A stretch of DNA of 64,000 bases from Rhizobacter terrae (lineage in GTDB: Bacteria > Pseudomonadota > Gammaproteobacteria > Burkholderiales > Burkholderiaceae_C), in NCBI RefSeq assembly GCF_003852895.1, contig NZ_QUSW01000006.1:326734-390733 (forward strand), written 5' to 3'. The notes beneath the pieces are model-generated. The model worked only from the letters and a program-made list of their open reading frames with translations. It did no database searches and had not been told where the DNA came from. A program made the position numbers and the translations under genes. Of this stretch, positions 40,962 to 48,562 are shown piece after piece. Every line of letters starts with the position of its first letter. The first letter of the stretch is position 1.

Positions 40962-42104
40962 ATGCATTTCGCACAACGTTCGCTGATGTCCGTCGCCGTC
41001 CTGGCTGCCCTGGGCAGCACGGCCTTCGCGCAAGAAGTCGTCAAGATCGGCCACGTGGGCCCCACCAGCGGCGGCATCGCTCACCTGGGCAAGGACAACG
41101 AGATGGGCGCCCGCATGGCCATCGATGAGCTCAACGCCAAGGGCGTGACCATCGGCGGCAAGAAGGTGAAGTTCGAGCTGCTGGCCGAAGACGATGCCGG
41201 CGATCCGAAGCAAGGCACGGCCGTCGCCCAGAAGCTGGCCGACGCCAAGGTGATGGGCGTGGTGGGCCACCTGAACTCGGGCACCTCGATTCCCGCGTCC
41301 AAGGTCTACTCCGACGCCGGCATCCCGCAGATCTCCCCGTCTGCCACCAACCCCAAGTTCACCCGCAACGGCTACAAGACGACCTTCCGCGTCGTGGCTG
41401 ACGACGTGCACCTGGGCGGCACGCTGGGCCGCTACGCCGTGAACGAACTCAAGGGCAAGTCGATCGCGGTGATCGACGACCGCACGGCCTATGGCCAGGG
41501 CGTGGCCGAGGAATTCGAGAAGGCCGTGAAGGCTGCCGGCGGCTCCATCGCCGAGCGCCAGTTCACCACCGACAAGGCCACGGACTTCACCGCCATCTTG
41601 ACCGCCGTGAAGTCCAAGAAGCCTGACGTCGTGTTCTACGGCGGCATGGATGCGGTGGCCGGCCCGATGATCCGCCAGATGAAGCAGCTGGGCATCAACG
41701 CCAAGTTCATGGGCGGCGACGGCATCTGCTCGAGCGAGCTGCCCAAGCTGGCCGCAGGCTCCATGGCCGACGGCCAGGTGATCTGCGCCGAAGCAGGCGG
41801 CGTGGAAGGCAAGCAGAAGGTCGGCATGGACAAGTTCAAGGCCGACTTCAAGAAGAAGTTCAACGTGGACGTGCAGATCTATGCACCCTACGTGTATGAC
41901 GCTGTGAACGTGATGGTGGCCGCCATGGTCAAGGCCGGCTCGGCCGAACCGGCGAAGTACCTGCCCGTTCTCGCAAAGACCACCAACTATCACGGCGTGA
42001 CCGGCGACATCACGTTCGATGAGAAAGGTGACATCAAGAACGGCGCACTCACGCTCTTCACCTACAAGGGTGAAAAGCGCGAGGAAATGAAAGTCGTCCG
42101 CTGA
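40962..42104 (+). CDS. livK: branched-chain amino acid ABC transporter substrate-binding protein (LivK type)
   Basis: Periplasmic binding protein of 380 residues. Signal peptide ending AFA before QEVVKIGHVGPTSGG; the SATNPKFTRNGYKTTFRV and DDRTAYGQGVAEEFEKA segments are typical of LivJ/LivK. The permease and ATPase genes (livHMGF) are not next to it. Divergent Lrp-type regulators upstream fit control by amino acids. A strong terminator follows at 42139. Confidence 0.93.
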   Translation: MHFAQRSLMSVAVLAALGSTAFAQEVVKIGHVGPTSGGIAHLGKDNEMGARMAIDELNAKGVTIGGKKVKFELLAEDDAGDPKQGTAVAQKLADAKVMGVVGHLNSGTSIPASKVYSDAGIPQISPSATNPKFTRNGYKTTFRVVADDVHLGGTLGRYAVNELKGKSIAVIDDRTAYGQGVAEEFEKAVKAAGGSIAERQFTTDKATDFTAILTAVKSKKPDVVFYGGMDAVAGPMIRQMKQLGINAKFMGGDGICSSELPKLAAGSMADGQVICAEAGGVEGKQKVGMDKFKADFKKKFNVDVQIYAPYVYDAVNVMVAAMVKAGSAEPAKYLPVLAKTTNYHGVTGDITFDEKGDIKNGALTLFTYKGEKREEMKVVR

Positions 42105-42138
42105 TCCGTCCCTCCTGGGTTAAGCACTGATAGGCCTT

Positions 42139-42169
42139 GGCCTCGCTCGTTTGGGCGAGGCCTTTTTTT
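42139..42169 (+). terminator. Rho-independent terminator after livK
   Basis: Eight-base-pair stem GGCCTCGC / GCGAGGCC followed by seven T residues. It ends about 30 bases before the next start codon, leaving very little room for the promoter of the next gene. Confidence 0.92.
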
Positions 42170-42171
42170 CG

Positions 42172-42188
42172 TTGGCACGCCGGCTGCT
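42172..42188 (+). promoter_or_regulatory. candidate sigma-54 promoter (-24/-12)
   Basis: TTGGCACG-N4-CTGCT, close to the consensus TTGGCACG-N4-TTGCA, with the required GG-N10-GC spacing. A sigma-54 activator (DctD type) is encoded by the convergent neighbour. The predicted transcript start near 42199 is right at the ATG at 42200. Confidence 0.5.
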
Positions 42189-42199
42189 AAGCTTGCGGG

Positions 42200-43114
42200 A
42201 TGTTCCTGCTCCACCCCTTGCGCTGGGCGCTGGCCTTGACCACAGGCCTGCTTGCCGCCTCCACCGGCCTCGCTGCCGAGTCGATGACCCTGCGCAAGAT
42301 CCAGGAAACCGGTGTCGTCACCATCGGCTACCGCGACGCTTCCATCCCGCTGTCCTACCTCGATTCGCGCCAGAAGCCCATCGGCTACTCCATCGACATC
42401 TGCCAGCGCATCGTGGATGCGGTGAAGAGCCGGCTGCAAATGAATGAGTTGACCGTGCGCATGGTGCCGGTGACCTCGGCCACGCGCATTCCGCTGGTGG
42501 CCAACGGCACCGTGGACCTGGAATGCGGCGTCACCACCAACAACGCCGAGCGGCAGCAGCAAGTGGCCTTCACCGTGACCACCTTCGTGGCCGAGAGCCG
42601 GGTGCTGTCCAAGAAGTCCTCGCCGGTGCAGACCGTGAGCGCGCTGCAAGGCAAGACCGTGGTCTCCACCGCCGGCACCACGAGCGTGCGGCACCTGCAG
42701 GACCTGGGGCGCCGCCGCGGCATGGACCTCACCATCCTGGCCGCCAAGGACGACACCGAGGCCCTGCGCATGGTCGACACCGACCGCGCCAATGCCTATG
42801 CCATGGACGACGTGCTGCTGCGAAGCGCCGTGGCCACCTCAGGCCGGCCCGAGGACTACGTGATCTCCGACGACGCCCTGTCCGTCGAGCCCTACGGAAT
42901 CATGCTCAACAGGCACGACCCGGAGTTCAAGCGGCTGGCCGACGAGGCAATCATCAGCCTCTTCAACAACGGCGAGATCTACCGGCTGTACCACAAGTGG
43001 TTCCGCGCGCCGATTCCCCCCAAGGGCATCAACCTGCAGATGCCGTTGTCGCCCGCACTGGAGCGGGCCTACCTGCGGCCCACCGATTCGCCGGACCCGG
43101 CCACCTACCGCTGA
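42200..43114 (+). CDS. family 3 extracellular solute-binding protein (GltI-like, glutamate/aspartate type)
   Basis: Periplasmic amino acid-binding protein of 304 residues. Signal peptide ending LAA before ESMTLRKIQETG, then VTIGYRDASIPLSYLD and the GYSIDICQRIVDAVK segment. DLECGVTTNNAERQQQVAFT and NAYAMDDVLL match GltI-like proteins. No ribosome site is visible before ATG 42200, so a leaderless message or a later start is possible. No permease or ATPase is adjacent; the gene converges with a DctB/DctD-type two-component system, reminiscent of AauSR-type control of acidic amino acid uptake. Confidence 0.87.
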   Translation: MFLLHPLRWALALTTGLLAASTGLAAESMTLRKIQETGVVTIGYRDASIPLSYLDSRQKPIGYSIDICQRIVDAVKSRLQMNELTVRMVPVTSATRIPLVANGTVDLECGVTTNNAERQQQVAFTVTTFVAESRVLSKKSSPVQTVSALQGKTVVSTAGTTSVRHLQDLGRRRGMDLTILAAKDDTEALRMVDTDRANAYAMDDVLLRSAVATSGRPEDYVISDDALSVEPYGIMLNRHDPEFKRLADEAIISLFNNGEIYRLYHKWFRAPIPPKGINLQMPLSPALERAYLRPTDSPDPATYR

Positions 43115-43126
43115 CGCGGCCTCGCC

Positions 43127-44488
43127 CTATTCCGGCGCCGCCCCCGTGGCCGGACGGAACTCGTCGATGACGATGCCGTGCCGCGTGAGCTTGTCGTACA
43201 GCGTCTTCTTGCCGATGCCCAGCGCATCGCTCACCTGGGTGGCGCGGCCCTTGTGCTGGCGCAGCGACTGCTCGATCAGCGCCTTCTCCACCTGGTCCAT
43301 CTGCTGCACGAGAGTGAGCGCCGTCTCGGTGGGCGTGGCGACCACCTCATGGCCACCCAGCCCCAGCACGAAGCGCTCGGCCGCATTGCGCAGTTCGCGC
43401 ACGTTGCCCGGCCAGTCGTGGGCCATCAGGCGGCGCATCTGGCCGGCATCGGGCACCGGCGGCTCGCGGCCGTGGCGGGCGGCGGCCTCGAACATGAAGT
43501 GCTCGAACAGCAGCGGCACGTCCTCCCGGCGCGTGCGCAGCGGCGGCAGTTCCAGCACGGCGACGTTCAGGCGGTAGTAGAGGTCGGCGCGGAATTTCTG
43601 CTGGTCGCTCAGCTCGCGCAGGTCCACCTTCGTCGCAGCCACCACGCGCACGTCGACGCGGATCTCCACGTTCGAGCCCAGGCGTTCCAGCTTGCGCTCC
43701 TGCAGCACGCGCAGCAGCTTCACCTGGAAGTTCATCGGCATGCTCTCGATTTCGTCGAGCAGCAGCGTGCCGCCGTTGGCATGCTCGATCTTGCCGATGC
43801 GCCGCTTGGCCGCGGTGGTGAAGGCGCCCATCTCGTGGCCGAAGAGCTCGCTCTCCAGCAAGGTGTCTGGCAGGCCGCCGCAGTTGATGGCGACGAAATG
43901 CTTGTCGCGCCGCACGCTGTGCTCATGCAGGCAACGCGCCACGAGTTCCTTGCCGGTGCCGGTCTCGCCGACCAGCATCACGTCGGCCGAGGTCCCGGCG
44001 AGATTGAGGATGTTTCGCCGCAAGGTCTCGATGGCCGGGGACCGCCCGAGCAACATGGCCTCCACGCCGCGGGCGTGGTCGAGCTGGCTGCGCAGGCCCT
44101 TCACCTCCAGGCTCAGCGAGCGGCGCTCCAACGCGCGTGTGACCACGTCCACCAGGCGCTCGGGGGCGAAGGGCTTTTCGAGGAAGTCGTAGGCGCCGGC
44201 GCGCATCGCCTGCACGGCCAGCGACACGTCGCCATGCGCGGTGATGAGCGCCACCGGGATGTCCGCATCGATCTTGCGGATCTCCGCCAGCAGCGAGACG
44301 CCGTCCATGCGGGGCAGGCGCACGTCGCTCACCACCACGCCCCTGAGCCCCGGCACGATGTGGCGCAAGCCGGCCTCGGCCGATTCACAGGCCTGCACCT
44401 CGAAGCCCGCCAGCGTCAGCGTCTGCGACAGGCTCTTGCGCACCGATGCGTCGTCTTCCACGAAGACAACCTTGAAACCTTCAAACAT
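43127..44488 (-). CDS. sigma-54-dependent response regulator (DctD/AauR type)
   Basis: 453 residues: receiver domain with Asp12, Asp13 and phospho-acceptor Asp55 (SDVRLPRMDG), an AAA+ sigma-54 interaction domain (about 145-380; Walker A GETGTGKE, Walker B GGTLLLDEIE) and a Fis-type C-terminal helix-turn-helix (ALIEQSLRQHKGRATQVSDA). The sigma-54 contact loop, normally GAFTGA, reads GAFTTA (221-226). ATG 44488 has AGGAGAG upstream; the gene overlaps the kinase stop by 8 bases. Likely targets include the binding-protein gene at 42200. Confidence 0.93.
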   Translation of the reverse strand: MFEGFKVVFVEDDASVRKSLSQTLTLAGFEVQACESAEAGLRHIVPGLRGVVVSDVRLPRMDGVSLLAEIRKIDADIPVALITAHGDVSLAVQAMRAGAYDFLEKPFAPERLVDVVTRALERRSLSLEVKGLRSQLDHARGVEAMLLGRSPAIETLRRNILNLAGTSADVMLVGETGTGKELVARCLHEHSVRRDKHFVAINCGGLPDTLLESELFGHEMGAFTTAAKRRIGKIEHANGGTLLLDEIESMPMNFQVKLLRVLQERKLERLGSNVEIRVDVRVVAATKVDLRELSDQQKFRADLYYRLNVAVLELPPLRTRREDVPLLFEHFMFEAAARHGREPPVPDAGQMRRLMAHDWPGNVRELRNAAERFVLGLGGHEVVATPTETALTLVQQMDQVEKALIEQSLRQHKGRATQVSDALGIGKKTLYDKLTRHGIVIDEFRPATGAAPE

Positions 44489-46358
44489 GCATCTCTCCTT
44501 GCGCCTGGGGGACTTCGAACTCGAACGCCGCCCCCTGCTGCGCCTCGACGGCGCGCAAGGCGCCGCCGAATTCCACCACGATGTTCGCCGAGATCACGAG
44601 ACCGAGCCCCAGGCCCTCGCCCACCGGCTTGGTGGTGAAGAAGGGCTCGAACAGGCGCTCGCGCAACGCCGCTGGAATGCCTGGGCCATTGTCGGTCACG
44701 CGCACCACGATGCGGTCGTTGCTCGCCTGCGCCGCCACCGACAGGCGCTTGTCCGCCTGCGCCGACATCGCGTCGATGGCATTGACCATCAGGTTGACCA
44801 GCACCTGCTCCAGCCGGATGCCGTCGCAATGCGCCATCAGCGCATCGCTGGCGTCGACCTGCACGTGAACGTCCTCGCTCTTCAGGCGCGCTTGCAGCAG
44901 CAGGCAGGCGTTGGCGATCGCATGGGACACGCTCACGCGGCTGTGCTCGCCCGGGGCCTTGCGCGCGAAGGATTTCAGCTGGGCGTTGATGCGGCCCATG
45001 CGTTCGGCCACATCGCTGATGGATGCGAGGTTCTCCGCCACGTCGTTCGTGAGGCCGCGCTCCAGGAGCAGGCGGGCGTTTTCCGAGAGCGCCCGCAGTG
45101 CCGTGAGCGGCTGGCCGATCTCGTGCGAGATGCCGGCCGACATCTGCCCCAGCAAGGCGAGCTTGCCGGCCTGCACCAACTTCTCCTGCGCCTGCCGGAG
45201 CACATCTTCGGCATGGCGGCGCTCGGCCACCTCATGCAGAAGCTCCACGTTGGTCGTCTGCAGCTGCGCCGTGCGCTCCTCGACCTTGCGCTCCAGTTCG
45301 TCGTTCGCGCGCTGCAGCGCGGCGCGCGTGGCCAGCTTCTGCGCGATGACGCGGCGGCGCTGCAGCATGTAGGCCAGCAGCAGGCCTGCAGCGGCAGTGA
45401 GTGCACCTGCGCCCCAGGCGGCATAGCGTGCGCTGCGCCAGACTTCGTCGGCATCGGACAGGATGAGCAAGCGCCAGCCGAAGCGCGCCACCGGGCGTTC
45501 GTGCACGACCTTGGACCCCGCCGGTTCATCCGGCGTGCGCCGCAGGCTCACGAGCCGGGCGCCGTGCGGCAGCTCGCGCTCCAGCTTGATGCCCAGCGGC
45601 TCGCCGGCACGCTTGGGGTACAGGCCGCTTTGCATGAGGCGGTCGCGGTCACGTCCGGCCAGGGGCGACATGGTCCGGAACTTCCACTCCGGCACCGACG
45701 AGATGATGACCACGCCGTTCTCGTCGACGACCAGCGGCTTCTCGCTGTCCGCACGGAAGGCCGAGGCGCTCCAGGTGGCCTCCATCGGCTCCAGCCCGCT
45801 GCATGCCACGATGACCGCGACGATGCGGCGCCCCCGGGTCACCGGCCGGGCGAAGCAATATTCAGAGGCGCCGCGCTCGAGGTTGGGGGCGAACAGCGAG
45901 GCCTCATTGCCGTTCATCGCATCCACGAAGTACGGCCGCTTGGACACGTTCTTGCCCACCATGCTGTCGGGCCAGTACCAGTCGCTGGCGGCCAGCACGA
46001 GCCCGGTATCGTCCGTGACGAAGGTGGCCAAGGCACCGGAGCTCACCGCCACCTTGGCCAGCTTGCGGTTGGCCGCATCGCGGGCACCCGCCCGGCTGGG
46101 TGCCGCGAACAGGCCTTCGATGTCGTGGTCCAGTTCGATCAGCGCGGGCAGGTAGGCCTGCTTGCCCAGCTCGTTCTCCAGCAAGGCAGCGTAGAGGTCG
46201 AGCTGACGTGCAGCAGTGTCATCCAGCCGCTCGTAGCCGTTGCGCTCGCTCCAGAGGTAGGCTGCCCACGAGGCGGTCGCCGCGATCGCCAGCAGCACGA
46301 GCCAGCCGGCCGAGGTACGGACACTGCGTGCGATGGAAATCCGGCGACTCGACGTCAA
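44481..46358 (-). CDS. sensor histidine kinase (DctB/AauS type)
   Basis: 625 residues. Membrane segment near 17-35, a periplasmic double-Cache-like sensor domain (about 40-290), a second membrane segment (about 293-315), a coiled coil rich in Glu/Arg (about 320-390), HisKA with the acceptor in SAGISHEIGQPLTAL, and a HATPase domain (VLVNLMVNAIDAM, DNGPGIP, GEGLGLGL). This is the DctB layout for dicarboxylate or acidic amino acid sensing. The only plausible start is TTG 46358, with AAAGG nearby; overlaps and is coupled to the regulator gene. Confidence 0.9.
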   Translation of the reverse strand: MTSSRRISIARSVRTSAGWLVLLAIAATASWAAYLWSERNGYERLDDTAARQLDLYAALLENELGKQAYLPALIELDHDIEGLFAAPSRAGARDAANRKLAKVAVSSGALATFVTDDTGLVLAASDWYWPDSMVGKNVSKRPYFVDAMNGNEASLFAPNLERGASEYCFARPVTRGRRIVAVIVACSGLEPMEATWSASAFRADSEKPLVVDENGVVIISSVPEWKFRTMSPLAGRDRDRLMQSGLYPKRAGEPLGIKLERELPHGARLVSLRRTPDEPAGSKVVHERPVARFGWRLLILSDADEVWRSARYAAWGAGALTAAAGLLLAYMLQRRRVIAQKLATRAALQRANDELERKVEERTAQLQTTNVELLHEVAERRHAEDVLRQAQEKLVQAGKLALLGQMSAGISHEIGQPLTALRALSENARLLLERGLTNDVAENLASISDVAERMGRINAQLKSFARKAPGEHSRVSVSHAIANACLLLQARLKSEDVHVQVDASDALMAHCDGIRLEQVLVNLMVNAIDAMSAQADKRLSVAAQASNDRIVVRVTDNGPGIPAALRERLFEPFFTTKPVGEGLGLGLVISANIVVEFGGALRAVEAQQGAAFEFEVPQAQGEMHV

Positions 46359-46379
46359 GAGAACCTTTGGATGCCGCCT

Positions 46380-47444
46380 CTACCCTGCTGACGGCGACCG
46401 CGCGACCGCCCCGCGTCCGGTGACGCGATGGGACAGCGCACGCCCCCAACGGATGAACGGCTGCTCGATGAAGTGATAGGACAGTGCCGCCGCCGGCAAG
46501 GCAAGCAGCGGCACGAACCAAGTCACATCAGCATAGCGCGCAGCCGGGCCGGTGAACAACTGCTGCCACAGGTACAGGCTGTACGAGATGGCGCCGATGT
46601 AGCGCACCGGCCTGGCGTCCAGCAGCCGGGTGAACACGCCGTCGGAATGAACGCTGGTGTAAATGAGCCAGGCCACGGCCGGCGGCAGCAGGACACCGTC
46701 CACCGCGGTTCGCACCGCATACGACAGATGCAGCAGGTTCAGCCCGACGACCAGCACCGAGCCCGCGAACGCCCCCAGAGCCACCGCCAGCGCATCCGGC
46801 CTGCCGACCCAGTGGCGAAGCCGCGGCACCAGCAGCGCCAGCAACACACCCATGGTGATGCTGGAGAAGCCGGCACTGAAGGCGAGTGCGTCATGCCACA
46901 CGTCACCGGTGAAGAGCGCGACGAAGGGTGCCGCGACAACGAGCAGGTGCACGGCCAGCACCCATCGCAGGCGCGTGCCCAGGGTCGCCATGAAGATCAA
47001 GGGAAACAGCAGGTAGAACTGCTGCTCATAGGCCAGCGACCAGGTGTGGTTGGCGAACCATCCGCAATCGCGCCCAGGGATGTCGCAGCTGAATTCGGCG
47101 GCCCGCTGGATGCCGATGGAGGACTGGTCGATCCAACCCGGCAATGCGATCGCCGCGACGGCGAGGAGGTAGACGAAGAACGCTGGAAGGATGCGGAAGG
47201 CTCGTCGCAGGTAGAAGCCGCCCACGTGCAGGCCGCCGGTGGAAATCTCCTCCTTCAGCGACAAGGTGGTGATGAGGTAGCCGCTGATGACGAAGAAGAC
47301 CTTCACACCCAGCTGCGCGTTGTAGGCCGCGAAGCTCGCAACCTTCGGCCCGCCGATGCCCCAGCGGTAGTTGACCAGATGGCCGATCAGCACCAGCGCA
47401 ATGCTGATGGCACGCCAGCCATCGAGCGCAGCAATCCTCTTCAT
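46380..47444 (-). CDS. acyltransferase family 3 membrane protein
   Basis: About ten membrane segments over 354 residues; transfers acyl groups to surface polysaccharide or lipid in this family. The N-terminal RIAALDGWRAISIALVLIGHL carries the family His, and FVISGYLIT and NHTWSLAYEQQFYLLFPL are typical motifs. The product group is unknown. ATG 47444 has GGAGGGG upstream. It ends 21 bases before the TTG of the histidine kinase gene, so it may be cotranscribed with dctB/dctD-type genes although the function differs. Confidence 0.92.
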   Translation of the reverse strand: MKRIAALDGWRAISIALVLIGHLVNYRWGIGGPKVASFAAYNAQLGVKVFFVISGYLITTLSLKEEISTGGLHVGGFYLRRAFRILPAFFVYLLAVAAIALPGWIDQSSIGIQRAAEFSCDIPGRDCGWFANHTWSLAYEQQFYLLFPLIFMATLGTRLRWVLAVHLLVVAAPFVALFTGDVWHDALAFSAGFSSITMGVLLALLVPRLRHWVGRPDALAVALGAFAGSVLVVGLNLLHLSYAVRTAVDGVLLPPAVAWLIYTSVHSDGVFTRLLDARPVRYIGAISYSLYLWQQLFTGPAARYADVTWFVPLLALPAAALSYHFIEQPFIRWGRALSHRVTGRGAVARSPSAG

Positions 47445-47550
47445 GGAAACCCCTCCGAACCCGGTCCACTTGCCCGCAGTGCTGCGGACAAAGGCTCGCA
47501 TGATCGTGGAGTCGGCGGCCGCGCACACTCCCAAACACATAGGGGGCGTG

Positions 47551-47574
47551 CAACAGCTGCAACAGCTGCAACAG
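47551..47574. repeat. short tandem repeat (CAACAGCTG)
   Basis: Two full copies and one partial copy of the 9-base unit CAACAGCTG upstream of the acyltransferase gene. It may be a slippage-prone tract; no function assigned. Confidence 0.6.
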
Positions 47575-47598
47575 GTCATTCCGTCCGGTGAGGACATG

Positions 47599-47624
47599 AA
47601 AAACGGGCCGCGAGGGCCCGTTTT
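47599..47624 (-). terminator. Rho-independent terminator after tRNA-Ser
   Basis: Ten-base-pair stem AAAACGGGCC / GGCCCGTTTT with a 5-base loop; on the minus strand five T residues end the hairpin. It lies just downstream of the tRNA. Confidence 0.85.
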
Positions 47625-47632
47625 CACTGATC

Positions 47633-47723
47633 TGGCGGAGAGAGCGGGATTCGAACCCGCGGTGGGCTATTAACCCACACACGCTTTCCAGGCGTGCGAC
47701 TTAAACCGCTCATCCATCTCTCC
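47633..47723 (-). tRNA. tRNA-Ser (anticodon GGA)
   Basis: 91-base tRNA with acceptor stem GGAGAGA/TCTCTCC, discriminator G and encoded CCA. The anticodon stem CACGC/GCGTG carries loop CTGGAAA, giving anticodon GGA for UCC/UCU serine codons. The long variable arm (GTGGG, loop, CCCAC) is typical of serine tRNAs, and the T arm has GGTTCGAATCC. Confidence 0.97.
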
Positions 47724-47736
47724 GAAGCCCATGATT

Positions 47737-47973
47737 CTAGCCTCGAAAATGCTGCGCCAAGCTCAGCAGGCCAATGAATCCGAGCGACAGGACGAGAAGG
47801 ATGGGCAGCGCGAGACTCAGATAGCTCGACTTCTTGTGGCGACGCGGCACACGCATGGGCCGCAAATCGCGGGCCTCGCCGATCGTCGTCTGATGGAAAC
47901 TGGTCGACGGCCACTCGCTGTTGCCGTCCCGACGGCTTTCCCGTCCCCAGGTGTGTTGTTCGTCACGCGCCAT
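47737..47973 (-). CDS. small C-tail-anchored membrane protein, unknown
   Basis: 78-residue candidate with a hydrophilic N-terminus rich in Arg/Asp/Glu, a basic patch (RVPRRHKKSSY) and one membrane helix near the end (LSLALPILLVLSLGFIGLL). The gene ends 13 bases before the tRNA-Ser 5' end. No ribosome site is clear and an earlier in-frame ATG exists (47982). Unrecognised; the single well-placed helix after a basic patch makes it credible as a tail-anchored protein. Confidence 0.55.
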   Translation of the reverse strand: MARDEQHTWGRESRRDGNSEWPSTSFHQTTIGEARDLRPMRVPRRHKKSSYLSLALPILLVLSLGFIGLLSLAQHFRG

Positions 47974-48173
47974 GCGGCCCATTCTGCGGAACGAATTGAT
48001 ACACGACCAGCCCGCGAACTGGGGGGTCCCCCGCGGATGCATCGAGGGTTTTCTCCAATACCGTCGCACACCCGGCGATGCGGATTCGTTCACGAATCGT
48101 TGCCTCGCAAGCCCACACCGGCAAGCCAGCCTGCGTCACACTGCGGATGTCGTCTACGCGGAAGTACCCAACC

Positions 48174-48389
48174 ATGTCCGTCCTGCGCGCCCTGACCCGC
48201 CAACCCGCCATGCGCCTCTTCCTGCTCGGGCATGCGCTCGTCCTCGTCGGGGCCGGGTTCATGGAAGTCACGAACTCCATGCTGCCGATGGCCGTCGCGG
48301 CCTCCGCATCCCTGATGTTGATGGCGCCGCTGGTCAAGCAACTCAGCAGCAAGTACGCACGGGTGCGCAGCGACGATTCGCGCCGCTGA
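48174..48389 (+). CDS. small hydrophobic protein, unknown
   Basis: 71-residue candidate with two hydrophobic segments (about 13-28 and 35-52) and basic ends (SVLRALTRQPAMR and VRSDDSRR). No family recognised. Start ATG 48174; the open frame extends upstream without features. It diverges from the 78-residue membrane protein gene. Confidence 0.5.
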   Translation: MSVLRALTRQPAMRLFLLGHALVLVGAGFMEVTNSMLPMAVAASASLMLMAPLVKQLSSKYARVRSDDSRR

Positions 48390-48398
48390 ATCGCTCGA

Positions 48399-48424
48399 CG
48401 CTGTAGGCCGCTGACGCTACAGCG
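48399..48424. promoter_or_regulatory. perfect inverted repeat upstream of malQ
   Basis: Arms CGCTGTAG and CTACAGCG separated by 10 bases, 139 bases before malQ. The TGTAG and CTACA half-sites match those of the HexR-like sites near lamB, but the spacer is 5 bases longer, so it may be an unrelated hairpin. Confidence 0.35.
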
Positions 48425-48562
48425 AAACCCACCGTAACCACACTCCCGCGTGGCTTGACGCGGCTTCGCGCGCGCCTCCACACTCCGGCTCCCATGTTCA
48501 CGGCCCCCTGCCGAGACATGCCCGCGGCCCCGGGTGCCGCTCCCTGAGTCGTCCCTCTCATC

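Noticed and set aside
47551..47574. CRISPR-like or minisatellite array
   Set aside because: Only 2.7 copies of a 9-base unit with no spacers; too small for an array.
47633..48389. Genomic island integrated at tRNA-Ser
   Set aside because: No integrase, no second tRNA 3' fragment and normal neighbouring genes on both sides.
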